DNA of 64,000 bases. It comes from Persicaria tinctoria (Eukaryota; Streptophyta; Magnoliopsida; Caryophyllales; Polygonaceae). Positions 19,888-31,109 of this stretch are shown here, in pieces (the stretch's first letter is position 1; the number at the start of each line of letters is the position of its first letter). The translations under genes were made by a program, and so were the position numbers. The stretch covers positions 39,259,373 to 39,323,372 of the forward strand of contig JBANSL010000008.1 of assembly GCA_037127255.1 (NCBI GenBank). Reading direction: 5' to 3'. The notes below the pieces were generated by a model. It saw only the letters and a list, made by a program, of their open reading frames with translations, was not told the origin of the DNA and searched no databases.

Positions 19888-21956
19888 TGTTGTTGCAGGA
19901 GGATGGTCAAGTATGAAATAAATATAAAGTATATATCAGACTGACTTCCCTGTCTCAACAAATAAATACAAGACTTCCTCCCGTTGTAGTAGAAGGTTGT
20001 CAGGATCGAATCCACGAGGAAGCACGTCAGCAGTTCTCAGATAGCAACAGATCTCACAGACAAGCAACAGAAAAGACAGGAATAGAAAGACAGAAATAAA
20101 AGCAAAACAGAAACAAAAGCAAAGACAGAAAATAACGAACGAAAGTAAAGAACAAAGCAAAGCAGAGGCACTCGATCTCGACAACTACCTACTCGAGATC
20201 GACAAGCAACAAGTCAAAAATCGAAAACAGAAACTGAAAATCGATGACAACAAAAGAAAACTCAACTCGACCTAGACTAGTTCTACTCGATCTCGACAAG
20301 GATCCTACTCGAGATCGACAAGCTTCTCCTCTATCTCGACTAGAACACAGAAAACGTAAATTGCAAATTTCGAACACAAACTCAGAATTTCGACAGAAAT
20401 AAACTCAATATATGAAAGACTTCCAAAGCCAGGGTATCAACACCACAACGATAACCATGCAAAGTAACACATAAAGGCATAAAAGATCATGCTTTCCATC
20501 AAACAAGTTTCGTTACTAACAAATAGGCATATAGAGGCTTTCGCATAAACCCTATTTGTTACTAACCCTTTTCACATAATTAACCCAAGTTGCATTAAGA
20601 TCACTTTCGCTTCAATAACACAAACAAGGATCACCTTCAACTCTCGCAAAAGAATCATGCTCATAGGGATAGAAGACGAATTGCATAACAATATCTGACC
20701 TTTACCGCATCTCCTCATATGGCCACCGCCGGGCTCACCCCAGCCCCAGAAGTGGGTGGACTACTCATGCCTCATCGCAATAGCAGACATTGATGTATTA
20801 AAAGAAACTTGCATTAAACTATATTCAAAGCCTTTACAATCCCGGCAATCAACTTTCGCTGAATGCCAAAACCTTAAAAAACCTTAGAACTCCTAAAACT
20901 TCTCTTTGGAACTACTTGTCTCTGACTGAAATTGAATTAATGAAAAACCAGCCCCTAGGGCTTTATTTATAGCCTTCTAATCCTTGCTAATCAAGGATAG
21001 AATCTTTTATCTATATCTACTTAAAGCTTAAAGATAAATAAAATGCTAAAGGGAAATAAATCTTTAAAGGAAAACTATATCTAAACTAGGTAATATGTCT
21101 TCATGTTGATAAATCTTCCTTCCATGGATAGATGATGATCGATTTCGGCCAACTCGACTTCCTTCATGCCCAAGTAACTCCAAGTCGAGTAGGATTCGTC
21201 GAACCGAGTAACGCGTCTCTGGAGGTCTACTCGATCTCGAGTAGGATTGTGGTCGACTGGCTCGGCTCGGCGTCTCGGCTAGCTGGTCCTCGACAGGCTC
21301 GGATCTGGGCTCCTGGGTGTCGTCAATCTCGACTAGGGCTCCTCGAGATCGACTGGGGTGTGGTCGAAGACGGCTCTCTGGTGATGTCGAGGACTCCTCC
21401 TCGGCATGGACTCGGACAGGCGCTCTGGGCTACTCGACCTCGACAAGATCTCTCCGAGATCGAGTAGGGTTTGGCTCAGCGTCTTCATCCTCGGCTTCTC
21501 GATCAACTCCTCTTCTCGACTCCGGGTGTGGCGCTGAGGTGTCGTCGATCTCGACTAGGTCTTGTCGAGATCGAGTTGTCTTCCGGAGTCAGGTTGCCTC
21601 GGACTTGGTTTCCTCGATCAGGCTTTGTCGACCAAGTCTGCTCGGACTCTCTACTCGATATCGAGTAAGGTGTACTCGACATAGAGTAGCTCTGGCTTCA
21701 GCTCGGTTTGTCCTGGTTCTGTACTCTCGGATTCTGGACTTCTGTAGTTTTTTTCCGAGCTTTTCTGACCTTCCTTAGAATTGCTGTAATTTGCCTTGAG
21801 TTCTGCGAAATTAAACAGAAACTGGTGTAGATTCCATAATTTGGCAAATAAACATAAACCACATAGATTCTGTACTATCTTAGCCCAAATGAATGAAATG
21901 TATGCAGAAATCGATGTAAATGTTACTGTAAAACACGGCAGATTCAACTCACAACA
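19888..21956 (-). mobile_element. solo LTR of an Athila-like family, copy 1
   Basis: A 2069-bp solo LTR bounded by TGTTGT and ACAACA with CGCCT duplicated (19883-19887 and 21957-21961). Its minus-sense ends match those of the solo LTR at 37038-39011. It contains many ACTCGATCTCGAC and TCGAGATCGAC words, partly at a 21-22 bp step (20170 and 20191; 20285 and 20307). There are no coding genes. It is inserted in intron 2 of the transposase. Confidence 0.88.
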
Positions 21957-22786
21957 CGCCTCAAGATGTTTCTTCTCCAGGTTATATATGTGGACGGGAG
22001 CTTCTTGAAGGGGAAATTTCGAGGGTGTTTGCTATTTGCTACCGCACAAGACGCTGACCACCACATTTACCCCGTCGCCTTCGCCATGGTTGACGGCGAG
22101 AATGATGGGTCTTGGGGGTTCTTCTTCAGGCAGATGTTGCGTGTCGTTGAAGACACGACTAATCTGGTGTGGGTATCTGACCGCCACATGAGCATCCTGA
22201 AGGGCATACGGGATAGCTACATATTCGCAAAGCACGGCATATGCACATATATCACTTATTTCAAAACGTCCGTTTTCGGTTTAAGTGCGGGGGCTTGCAA
22301 GAAGAGTTCATGACGATGTGTAAAGCGTACACGTACGACAAGTTCCAGGCGTTGTACGCGGAGTTCTGTGCACGGGTTCCCGGAGCGGGGCAATATCTGA
22401 AGGAGGTCGGGTTCAGCAACTGGGCAAGAGCTTTCTACGCCGGGAATAGGTACAACATCACAACCACAAATAACTCAGAGTGCTTGAACTCGGTGTTCAA
22501 ATATCCTCGGAATTTGCAGCTAACAGCCCTTGTAGATGCCATCCTTGAGACCGTCGGCACGTGGTTCGCCAAACATAGTAAGACAAGCACCGAGCAGGGG
22601 AAAGTCGTAAGCGGCTAGGTTGGTAACGCCATAAGAGCAAACTTCGTGCAATCCCTTTCCATGGTCGTTAGACAGTTGAGTCCTCATGAGTTCGACGTAC
22701 GCAAGGGAACCTCCAGCTGGCTTGTAAACATAACAAGACGTTTATGCAGCTGCAGACGCTTCAACGTGGACCAGTACCCATGCGCG

Positions 22787-23562
22787 TAGGCGTGGCCACG
22801 GGTCGGACCCGACAGGTCGACGGGTTCGACCCGCCGGGTCAAGGGTCGGGGAAGGGCGACCCGAACCCTAACCCGGGAATTCCACGGGTTGGCGGGTTCG
22901 GGTCGACCCGTTGACCCGTCAGATTCCCAAATTAAAAAAATATATATATTTTTTAATATTTTTGACTAAAAAAATTTAAAAAAAATGATAGGTAAAGACT
23001 TTTTCTATATATCACTTTTATATCCATTTCATTTTATTATGAAGTGGAAAAAAACATGAGAAATTTTATATTTTTATAAAACTTCCTTCATTCACTAAAT
23101 ATAAATGTAGGAATATAAAACTTCTCAAACTTTACTTCATTTCAATATAAGAAATAAAGCTTAAAGTGAAGAGTGAGAGTGAGGGTTAAAAGATGATGTA
23201 AGTCCCACATTGAAAGTTGAGAGAATAGGGGATGTCTTCCAAATCTATAATAAAAAGGGAAGGGTGATAGTGCTTTTGACCCACATTGCACATTGCAAAC
23301 TAGTTTATGTTTATATATTATGAATTATTCTAAGAATAATATACATAATAATTATTATAAACATAAATAAAATATTTTTTTCAAAAAAAAAATTGGGATG
23401 GCGGGTTGACCCGCCGGGTTGACCCGTCGGGTCATGACCCGCCGGGTCATCGGGTTCAAAACCCCTGACCCTAACCCTAACCCGCAACCCGCCCCCACCC
23501 GTTGAACCGTTGACCCGGACCCGCCGGGTCACGGGTCGACCCGTAACCCGTGGCCACCCCTA
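22787..23562. mobile_element. hAT element, non-autonomous, in the SWIM zinc finger
   Basis: This is 776 bp. The left end TAGGCGTGGCCACGGGT mirrors the right end ACCCGTGGCCACCCCTA, with CATGCGCG duplicated (22779-22786 and 23563-23570). Subterminal zones are dense in GGGTCGACCCG-type words; the middle is AT-rich. The insertion lies between the third Cys codon and the His codon of the SWIM finger. No transposase is encoded. Confidence 0.92.
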
Positions 23563-23872
23563 CATGCGCGCACGCAATGACAGTATCCCAATTGCACGAG
23601 GTGGATGTGTACTCGCTTGTCAACGACTTGTACAAGGTAGACGCGTGGCGTGCGTGCTACAAGGACGTGATCTTCCCAGTCCCGTCGCGAGACACTTGAA
23701 GGGTATCCGAGGCAATCGCCAATGAGACTTGCCTCCCCCCCTCCCCCCTATCAAGGTACGCCCTGGCAGGCCGAAGACATCTAGGTACCCGTCTCAGTGG
23801 GAAAGGAAGTTCCCGAAACGGCGTCGCACCTAGTAACCGGCTGCGACATACTTGGTCGTTCATGTGGTTATT

Positions 23873-24102
23873 ACATGACGGGTACATCTTTTGACATGAC
23901 ATATAATGGTTAAGACATGACAGTAGGTATTTACCGCGTTTTGTAATCAGGCCTCACTTATTCGGAAACGTTATCACTCCCCCTTTTACATTGAAGTATG
24001 AACTTGAACCGTGTTTTGTAATTAAGGCTTGGGTGCAGCTATTTCAGTTTGTACATGACATGCATTAATATTAACTTGCCAGGTGATATTTTGGACATGA
24101 CA
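23873..24102 (+). repeat. ACATGACA array between transposase and Ulp1 gene tails
   Basis: Units at 23873 (ACATGACG), 23894 and 23915 step by 21 bp. Units at 24053 and 24095 are 42 bp apart. They occupy the spacer between the 3' ends of the transposase (+) and the Ulp1-like gene (-), the same place as the 1752-1845 array in the first copy. The rest of 24103-24371 shows nothing further. Confidence 0.8.
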
Positions 24103-25442
24103 TGTTTTAATTGTCAGTTTCAATGTAAATGCGGATGACGTAAATATATAAGTGTCAACCATCGTACGACCTACATGCTAACATAGTTTCAAAAACCAGA
24201 TGACATCATAGTTTAAAAACCCGAGCCCTAGGTTTCCCAAAACGACATACCGTCGATACCAAAGTCAACCAAATAAAATCCTACAAAAACAGAAATGTGC
24301 ACGCCACCAACAACATGTCCAGACAACAGTACAACCAACAATGTTCTTGTAAATGGAGACGGAGGCAATGACTACTGAGGATCGGGGCTAGGTCGGAAGG
24401 AACCGTGGTAGATGGCCACACAGAGGACTAGGCGGTGGGCATCGATAAATCAGAAGTATATGTGTCAAACCAAATTCGCTGCAATTACACTATAAATCAG
24501 AAGATGGACAACGACGACTTACGATTGCTTGTTTTGATGGATCCCCTTCACACGGTTGTACTTGAACGGCTGGGGCAGTTTCCCTGCATGCTTGGCGTGC
24601 AGCTCTTGGTGGCCATCCATCAACGGGGGTAGGGTGTGCCTGAGGGGCTTCAGAAGGCCTAGCAAATGTCGCTCATGAGTCAGACGAGTGTCCGGATCAT
24701 ACACACGGACAGTCCACTCAGCCAGGTCAATCTCCAGCGCAACCCAGTGGTTGTCCTTCAGATTCCAGGAGGCCAACACGCGGTCGACGCTGGCCCAAGG
24801 CTTCGGACACCGTTCCGGCAACATACCGCTGAAGTAGTACTCCAACTCCTCGTCGAGTTTCATGTCGGTTTGTCTCTGCAGTAGTACCCCGAATTAGGGG
24901 TCGACGACTGCGACGCATGCGTACCTCGACTCGCTGGCTACCTCCTTTCGGAGGATGCCACATGCTTGGTCGATATGCTGCAAACAAGAAACACGTGTCC
25001 AGTCAATAACAAAATTGTCATCTTATCGGAGCACGGGTGGGCGGACATTACCTCTGAGCCCACCATTTTCTTTAGCGTTTTCAGGTCCCCGAAGAATTCC
25101 CTCAGGAGGAGGGTGCCCATCATTGTACGTGCGGGGTCAGTCCCTTCGGCGTCGTTGCTGGTCAACCGTGGAGAAGGTGTCTACGTCGGCCCTGATCGTC
25201 AGGCCCAAGGCCACGACGTCAACCCCCACAATGATCTTCTTCCCCTTGGCGGCCCGCGGCTTCTTCACCCTCTTCATCACTTCATCAACCACCTCCTTTT
25301 CCTTGTTCCCCTTATCGACACGCGGTTTCTTCACCGACTGAGTGACTTCGTGGCCATCAAACGTCGCAGGCGCTCGCCTCACCCTTCCCCCCTTACGCTG
25401 AAGGGGAACGACGACCTCACCAGTCGCCTCCTATGGTTCCAA

Positions 25443-25685
25443 ACATGACACAAACTTAAAATAACATGACAGATACGTCACATCACATGACAGTACCATT
25501 AACACGACCTACCTCAGGGGTTGTCTGTGTCGTGGATGCTTCTGGCTCGGAGATGGTTGCCGTGGCCCCAGGCCCTTTGGCCTCAGTCTTAGAGCCCTCA
25601 GCTAACACCTCATCCACATTAGCCCGGTCCTGCTACATGACAGCAAACGATTGTTGACATGACAACTAACGTACTTCACATGACA
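25443..25685 (-). repeat. ACATGACA arrays in two short Ulp1-gene introns
   Basis: One intron (about 25431-25511) has ACATGACA at 25443, 25464 and 25485, steps 21 and 21. The next (about 25632-25705) has it at 25635, 25657 and 25678, steps 22 and 21. In gene sense the last unit reads TGTCATGTAG and overlaps the splice acceptor. Confidence 0.88.
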
Positions 25686-26156
25686 CTCGACATCAGATGG
25701 CTTACCTGCGGTTGTGACGGTGGTGGCTGCTACTGGCTCAACATCGGTCGCTCTTACCATTTCCCCTTGCCCTGTGCTCTCAGTCTGACCCATTTCCTTC
25801 AACACTTTATCACCCTACGCAAATATGCGAATGAACTTAGTGTCGACACCATTGTCAACACTGACATCGCAGTACGACAGGGATGACTTACCTGTGTGGT
25901 GGGTGTTTCTTTGGGGGGTTCTTGTGGATCAGCATCCTTCTCCATTTTAGTGTCCCCATGGCATGGTCCCTTATTCTTACCCATCTTCTTCAGATTATGA
26001 GTTCGTGTCACCGTCATTCACAAAACTGACATTTTAGTTAGAGTACTTACCTCAGAGGCTGTCTTGGTGGTTTCATCTCCATCTGCATCGGTACCCGATT
26101 TCTGGCCCATTTCCTTAACAGTTTCCTCACCCTACTCAAATATGGGAATGACGTTA

Positions 26157-26227
26157 CCATGACGCCTATATTGTTATACATGACGCCTATATTGTTATAC
26201 ATGACGGTTATGGATACTAACATGACA
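26157..26227 (-). repeat. ACATGAC(G/A) array in a Ulp1-gene intron
   Basis: Units begin at 26157 (CCATGACG), 26178, 26199 (both ACATGACG) and 26220 (ACATGACA), exactly 21 bp apart, in an intron of about 110 bp (26135-26243). Confidence 0.9.
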
Positions 26228-26449
26228 AATTGAACATCTTACCTCATTTGACTGCAACTCATCAGCTTCGGTTTCCTCTCCATGGGTCCCTGTCCTGCGA
26301 CTGTGTCACCTCGTACTCGCCTCGCTTCATCCTCCTCACCTCCCTTCTCAGCTCCTGCATCGCCGCCTCAACCCTTTGCATCCTCTCGTTAAACGTTGCC
26401 ACTGTGCTCCTCCCCATATCATCCATCTTAGACAAAATCCTTGACACAT

Positions 26450-27660
26450 TGATAAGAGGAAAACCTGTCGTTGTTCTTGCAAAAGAATACTCAAACTCAC
26501 AACTAGTATAGTGTGTAAGCAAGAGATCGATCCACAGGGAAATCTATTCAATTCAAATGTCAATTCTAATCGCTATTAAGAATATGGGGGGTTTTTTGTG
26601 TAAAAAAGGTCCGCCTTTTATCAAAGCGGAAGCAAGCAAACAAAGTAAATTGGTTTTAGAAAATGCAGTGGAGAGAAATAGGTTCACCTAAAATTTATCA
26701 CTTCGATTGATGAATTCGATTCTTGTTTCAGCCTCTAGTTCTTGTCTTTTCCTATCAATGTCCTTGTCCAGATCTTAGGTAGATTACTAGTCCTACGAGT
26801 CCTAGCAACCCTTATCTCTAAATAACCCTAACACGGTTAAGATTCAACCTATAGATAGCATTAAGATTATGAATTAACCAAGGTACATATAATATCAAGC
26901 TACGAGTCGATATTCAACATGTATTCAACTTCCTACACATCCAATTAGTCCTACGAGTCCTAAAGGGATATGATTGCCACTTGGGTTAAGGTTCGCTACG
27001 AGGAATATGCAAAACCCTAGCAATTGAATGAATCTACTCTAACTAGTTGATTAGGCCAGAGAGAATAAAACACATACAAGGAATTAAGCACAAAGAAGTC
27101 AAAACATTGGAATAGGAATAAGAACTAGATTAAGAAACTCACAATTCAACAATCAAAGATCCAAACTATAGGCGAAACCTTGAGAGTTTAGTTGCTCATG
27201 CTCAACGGTGCTCTCAACAATGGAATAAAGTGCATAAGGTCAATGAAAGTAATAACTAGAAAAGCCTTAAATAGTATTTAGAAAGTCGGCCAAACAACTC
27301 AATTAAAACCCTAATTAAAATCCGGAACTGAATGTTGCGTTTCTGCACGGGCCGCGGGGCGGCCGTCGATCGGCGAACTCCTTCGGTATTCTCTTCGATT
27401 CGCGGGGCGACCAACGATTCTTCTGAACTCCTTCTTCCGTTACTTCAGCATCTCCTATGTATCTTCTTTAGCTTGTTTTCGCTCTTTTCAAATTCATTTC
27501 ACCTCCAATCTACTTTACCTGAAATAAACCATAAAATCATGTAGATTCCGCATCTTCTAACTCAACAAGTGATAATGTAAATGCGGCTAAATATATGCAA
27601 TATTCACACCTAAATTATGCTAAATGCAATCTATTATGCAACACTAAATATGCTTTATCA
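26450..27660 (-). repeat. element D 3' LTR
   Basis: This is 1211 bp with ends TGATAAGAGG and GCTTTATCA. It shares over 600 bp with the truncated right LTR, at high identity. It contains GGGCCGCGGGGCGGCC near 27349. Confidence 0.8.
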
Positions 27661-27675
27661 AATTCCCCCACACTT
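27661..27675 (-). promoter_or_regulatory. element D polypurine tract
   Basis: In minus sense AAGTGTGGGGGAATT directly precedes the 3' LTR, the form common in Athila/Tat-related plant elements. A similar GTGTGGGGGAG lies at about 29118-29130. Confidence 0.7.
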
Positions 27676-28293
27676 GAACTTTTGCTTGTCTTCAAGCAAT
27701 AGAAAACTCAACTCTGCAGCCCCACAGAAAAGCAATTCATGTATCCACACCTCAATACACTTTTAAGTGCATGATAAACTAGCAAACACAACAGATTAAC
27801 AACATCATAGCACATAATTGTAATAATCAATGAAATCAGGCAACCATATTCATTCTAGACCTCACATGAAATATGTGTTTCACTCTCGCTTAAGTGTTTA
27901 AGGTTAAATGTTTACGCTCAAAACTCAATCTTCAAAAACTTAGATACAAGAGTCTTGTACCAGTGTTCTAATTCTCCACCGCTGGTGACTCTACACACAA
28001 CAAAAATCATGAGGTCTTTTAATTGGGTTGTAATGGGGCCAAGGTAGAACATATAAGGTATGGAACAATTTTGGTCATGTGGTGCTCATAATCCGGGAAC
28101 TAAGGAAACAACCAAATCATAAAACCACTCATAAGCTTCTCATACCATATCTCTATAATGCCAAACAACACCAATCTCAAGCATAAAGCTTTACAAACCA
28201 TACTCAACTCATTCCTTTATTTTTTTTTCTTTCTTTTTCTTTTTTTCTTTTTCTTTTTTTTTATTCATGCTATATCAAATGATTTTCCTTGAC

Positions 28294-28329
28294 TTTTGCC
28301 CCTAAGTGAATTTTATCCTCCTTAGGTCC
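28294..28329 (-). other. shared module in element D
   Basis: In minus sense GGGACCTAAGGAGGATAAAA followed by TTCACTTAGGGGCAAAAG, then an A-rich tract (28210-28265). It is the same module as in the leaders of the A-family elements, although D belongs to another family and carries it near the 3' end. Confidence 0.7.
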
Positions 28330-29176
28330 CAAGTAATGAATACGCTAGCGAGAATCAAACATCTCATAAATACACCTCAATCATACAATCCACCACTAAA
28401 AACCATCATCCAACACATTGATATTCACCAACTATTCCTAAATTCCCGGATGGGGTCAGGCTATCATTGGCTATGGAAAAATCTTGTGGAGCTACAAAAG
28501 AATGGCAATTAGGCTCAAACTGGCTTCAAGCAGAGGATAATATATAAGGTGGGAATAGAGTCAAATAGGGCTAATAAAGGTGCCTCAATCATGTTTAAGT
28601 CATGTGCAGAAATCATAATATGCAGCCTTGAAAAAGATATCTAAATGCAAGCCAAAGAGGAAGCAATTGAAAAGAGTACACACAACAAGCAAGAGGACTC
28701 AATAAAGTGCAGTCCTGAATAGGCTAAACTAAGCTCACCAGGTCATGTCTAGAACTTCAAGATCACCCAAAAATTCAAGAATTTATGTGCTCAATCATTA
28801 ATCAATCATGCCCACCAAATAGTATAGAAAATATACATCGAAGACTTTAACAATCCAAGCACATCATGGGGCATAAATCTCAATAGATAGATTAGAGGAC
28901 AAACGGCATCCATATGGGGAAATAAGACCTATTCCTAATAATGCAAGAACTAAAACTTTTTTTTTCATTTTTAATTTTTTTTTTCTTTTTAGAATAAGAG
29001 TAACAATGGTAGAAAATTAAACATGCATACAACCCATAGAAATAAACATGCAAACTTAATAGTCAAAATGCAGTGCAACTTAGAACCAAAATACAAACGT
29101 GACATGCAATTCTTCTCCCCCACACTTAGTTCTGAAATTGTCCTCAATACAGAAAAGAGAGAACAAAAACATCAAA

Positions 29177-30309
29177 TGATACGGGGTTAGCCGTGGGTTG
29201 GTCCGATCTTCGACAACAAGCAAGAACTAAAGGAAAGACTCAACAAGATGATTCAAGATCTGCAAGAAACAATCAAGAATGATCAAGATTCCAACAAGAA
29301 CTCAAGAAACGCAGCAAGAATCAACAAGAAAGATGAAAGACTCGACAAAGATTTCAAGAACAAAGGCTGCACTTGAAATCGACTCAAACAAGAACAAGAC
29401 TCGATTAAAGAAAGTTGCAAGAATCGAAAGACACGACCTGATATGGACTGAGTCGATCTATGCAGAACAAGATAAAGACCCCAGGCCTCCTCAGAGGGTA
29501 GGAACCAATACCAATGACTACACAACCCGCCTCTACAACCCTACACAATCAAGCGGACAACTTGAAGGCACAAGGAGGGGGCTTGTGGATACTAGGATCA
29601 CCAAGTCTTGCGAAGTTGATGAACACAAAGCAAACCAAGCTGAGATAGATACCAATTCGTGATCAACGAGCACAACTCTAGTTGGATCAACATCACTCAA
29701 TGTGTTTCACACAAGTTTGAGAGAACTAATTCTATTCATTGAAAGCTGAATGTTTACAATGTATGAAATCGAAATATATAAGCTATGCTAAGGCCTGATG
29801 GGCCGAGTTTAATGATGGAAAGATAATATCTAAAATCTAATTAAAACACCTAAAATCATAAGTAAATAAGATCTCTAGAAATAACACTTAAAATAGCCCA
29901 ATTTCGGCCCAATAGGAACACTAGGCGAAATGGGGTTCCAACACTTCGTAAAATCCCGTCAAAACAGTGACAGCTTGCAAAGATGTGCATTTTCGGACAA
30001 TTTCGAGGTTGAATATGGAAAAACCTTCAACATAAAAGTTGTATATCTCTTCGTCCTCGTTCCAACAAGGTATGGCACGCCTCAATCCGATAAATATTGA
30101 ATCCGTACGACCTATTTTACAGAGACGTCGAAAAGCTGTCAAATGACTATGAACGAACCAAAACGTCATTTAATCCAAGCTTGCACCTTGGGAATTCTTC
30201 CCATGGTGGAGCCTTCTTCTTCCTCTTGAGAAGGACATCATCCTCATAATCTCGAATCATAGGTGTGTCCGGAGGTGTCTTTGATGATGGCTTGGATGGT
30301 CCCGCATCA
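29177..30309 (-). repeat. A2 3' LTR
   Basis: This is 1133 bp, closely related to the A1 LTR and sharing its terminal sequences. The A2 ORF ends inside it at 30147. Confidence 0.92.
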
Positions 30310-31109
30310 ATCTCCCTTTCTTGAAAAGGATTCGTCCTCGAATCCAAGGTCGCATTTGATTCCGCAAAGGCATCCACACGAACTCCTGGATCGAATACTT
30401 CATGTCCATGGAAACTCTTCTCAAGACTGATTGTTGTAGGGATTGACCACTCCTCGAAGGTTGTTGTCTTAGCTTCATCTACAAAATAAAGAAAAGAAAT
30501 TTTATGAATGCATAATTCATATTTCATGTCATCTTCATGATGTTCTAACTTAATATGCACTTGAGCTTGGTCATTAATCCCTAAGTTTCCATCCAAAACT
30601 AGCAAGTTTTCATCCTTTTCCAAGGCTGAATTTTCAATTAACTCAATGCTAGCAATAGTAGAAGAAGTTGTACCATCAATGATTGTATTAGAAACATTGC
30701 CTTTTTCCAAGCATTTAGTATGACATAAATACGCTCTTTGATTATCATCACAAGGCATAGGTTGAACATCTAAATTAATCAAAGAACCATCATGCTCATA
30801 TTCAATGCAACCATTATCATTACAGGCAAGTAAATTAAGAACTTGATCATTTTCAATATGCTCTACAGTTTTAGCAATAAAAGAAGCATCTATGCTAGAA
30901 GAAACATGATGTTGAATAGCATTATTAGGAGGAATAGGATGAGTTTCTTCCCTTTTAATTGGTGGAACTTCATCTCTAGGCGGGACTCCTTGTCCAAACA
31001 CCGTATTAGAGCTAAAACGCTGAAGCTCTATTGCTGTCAAGCTTTTATCTATCTTAGCTAACTTCTCCATGACGGTATTGTACCAGTTGTTGCCCTGGTT
31101 AGTAGACAT
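30147..31109 (-). CDS. A2 fused ORF lacking the gag core
   Basis: I start at the ATG at 31109 (MSTNQGNN, as in the Gag of A4 and A5), giving 320 codons; an in-frame ATG lies seven codons upstream. After about 100 residues of linker it enters the segment that follows the zinc knuckle in relatives (IEYEHDGSLINLDVQPMPC, DDNQRAYLCHTKCLEKG). It then reaches the protease active-site position (IIDGTT) and a degenerate protease tail (VHIKLEHHEDD). It rejoins the pol C-terminus (LDSRTNPFQEREIDAGPS) and ends in the LTR. About 200 residues are clearly homologous to the A1 ORF. The frame is intact. Function unknown. Confidence 0.75.
   Translation of the reverse strand: MSTNQGNNWYNTVMEKLAKIDKSLTAIELQRFSSNTVFGQGVPPRDEVPPIKREETHPIPPNNAIQHHVSSSIDASFIAKTVEHIENDQVLNLLACNDNGCIEYEHDGSLINLDVQPMPCDDNQRAYLCHTKCLEKGNVSNTIIDGTTSSTIASIELIENSALEKDENLLVLDGNLGINDQAQVHIKLEHHEDDMKYELCIHKISFLYFVDEAKTTTFEEWSIPTTISLEKSFHGHEVFDPGVRVDAFAESNATLDSRTNPFQEREIDAGPSKPSSKTPPDTPMIRDYEDDVLLKRKKKAPPWEEFPRCKLGLNDVLVRS

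Larger units (their letters stand above)
17338..23800 (+). pseudogene. MULE (MuDR-type) transposase gene, multiply interrupted
   Basis: A short first exon (from ATG 17338) and an N-terminal exon (from about 17586) carry a PB1-like segment, then FAFGDEEDLEAYKFVNG. The MuDR DNA-binding/zinc region follows (18,990-19,280: FRRKEDVQELVMWAGLTRCF, CKWSCRALTYK, LVDEHTC). Introns are 19281-19489 and 19782-21980. The DDE domain is recognisable: Asp in YVDGSFLKG (codon 21993), Asp in WVSDRH (22179) and Glu in NNSECLN (22478). A SWIM finger (CSCRRF...CAH) starts at 22745, and a GRPKTSRYPSQWE tail ends near 23,830 in another frame. Damage includes a TRIM (17892), TGA at 19719, a solo LTR in intron 2, a 2-bp frameshift near 22240, TAG near 22616, a hAT in the SWIM finger, and a later frameshift. 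It is not functional. Confidence 0.87.
24372..26449 (-). pseudogene. Ulp1-like protease gene, second copy, C-terminal part
   Basis: Minus-strand exons follow the order of the first copy: a coiled region (ATFNERMQRVEAAMQELRRE), several short hydrophilic exons, a KKPR region, GTLLLREFFGDLKTLKKMVG, then the protease domain (24,480-24,863). His is present in DNHWVALEIDLAEW and Asp in VYDPDT. The C-terminal exon ends at TAG 24372 (FIDAHRLVLCVAIYHGSF). The GDCG segment with the catalytic Cys is missing; in its place is about 60 bp with a duplicated ATAAATCAGAAG. There are also frame changes near 25,160. The copy is protease-dead as it stands. The 5' part continues at 36,753 and 39,012. Confidence 0.82.

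Noticed and set aside
22859..22925. Telomere-like repeat in the hAT ends (ACCCTAACCC)
   Set aside because: Only one or two CCCTAA units within GACCCG-type subterminal repeats; not a telomeric array.
28206..28265. Polypyrimidine stretch as promoter or splice signal
   Set aside because: It is the complement of the A-rich tract that accompanies the shared module in several elements; no transcription unit fits.
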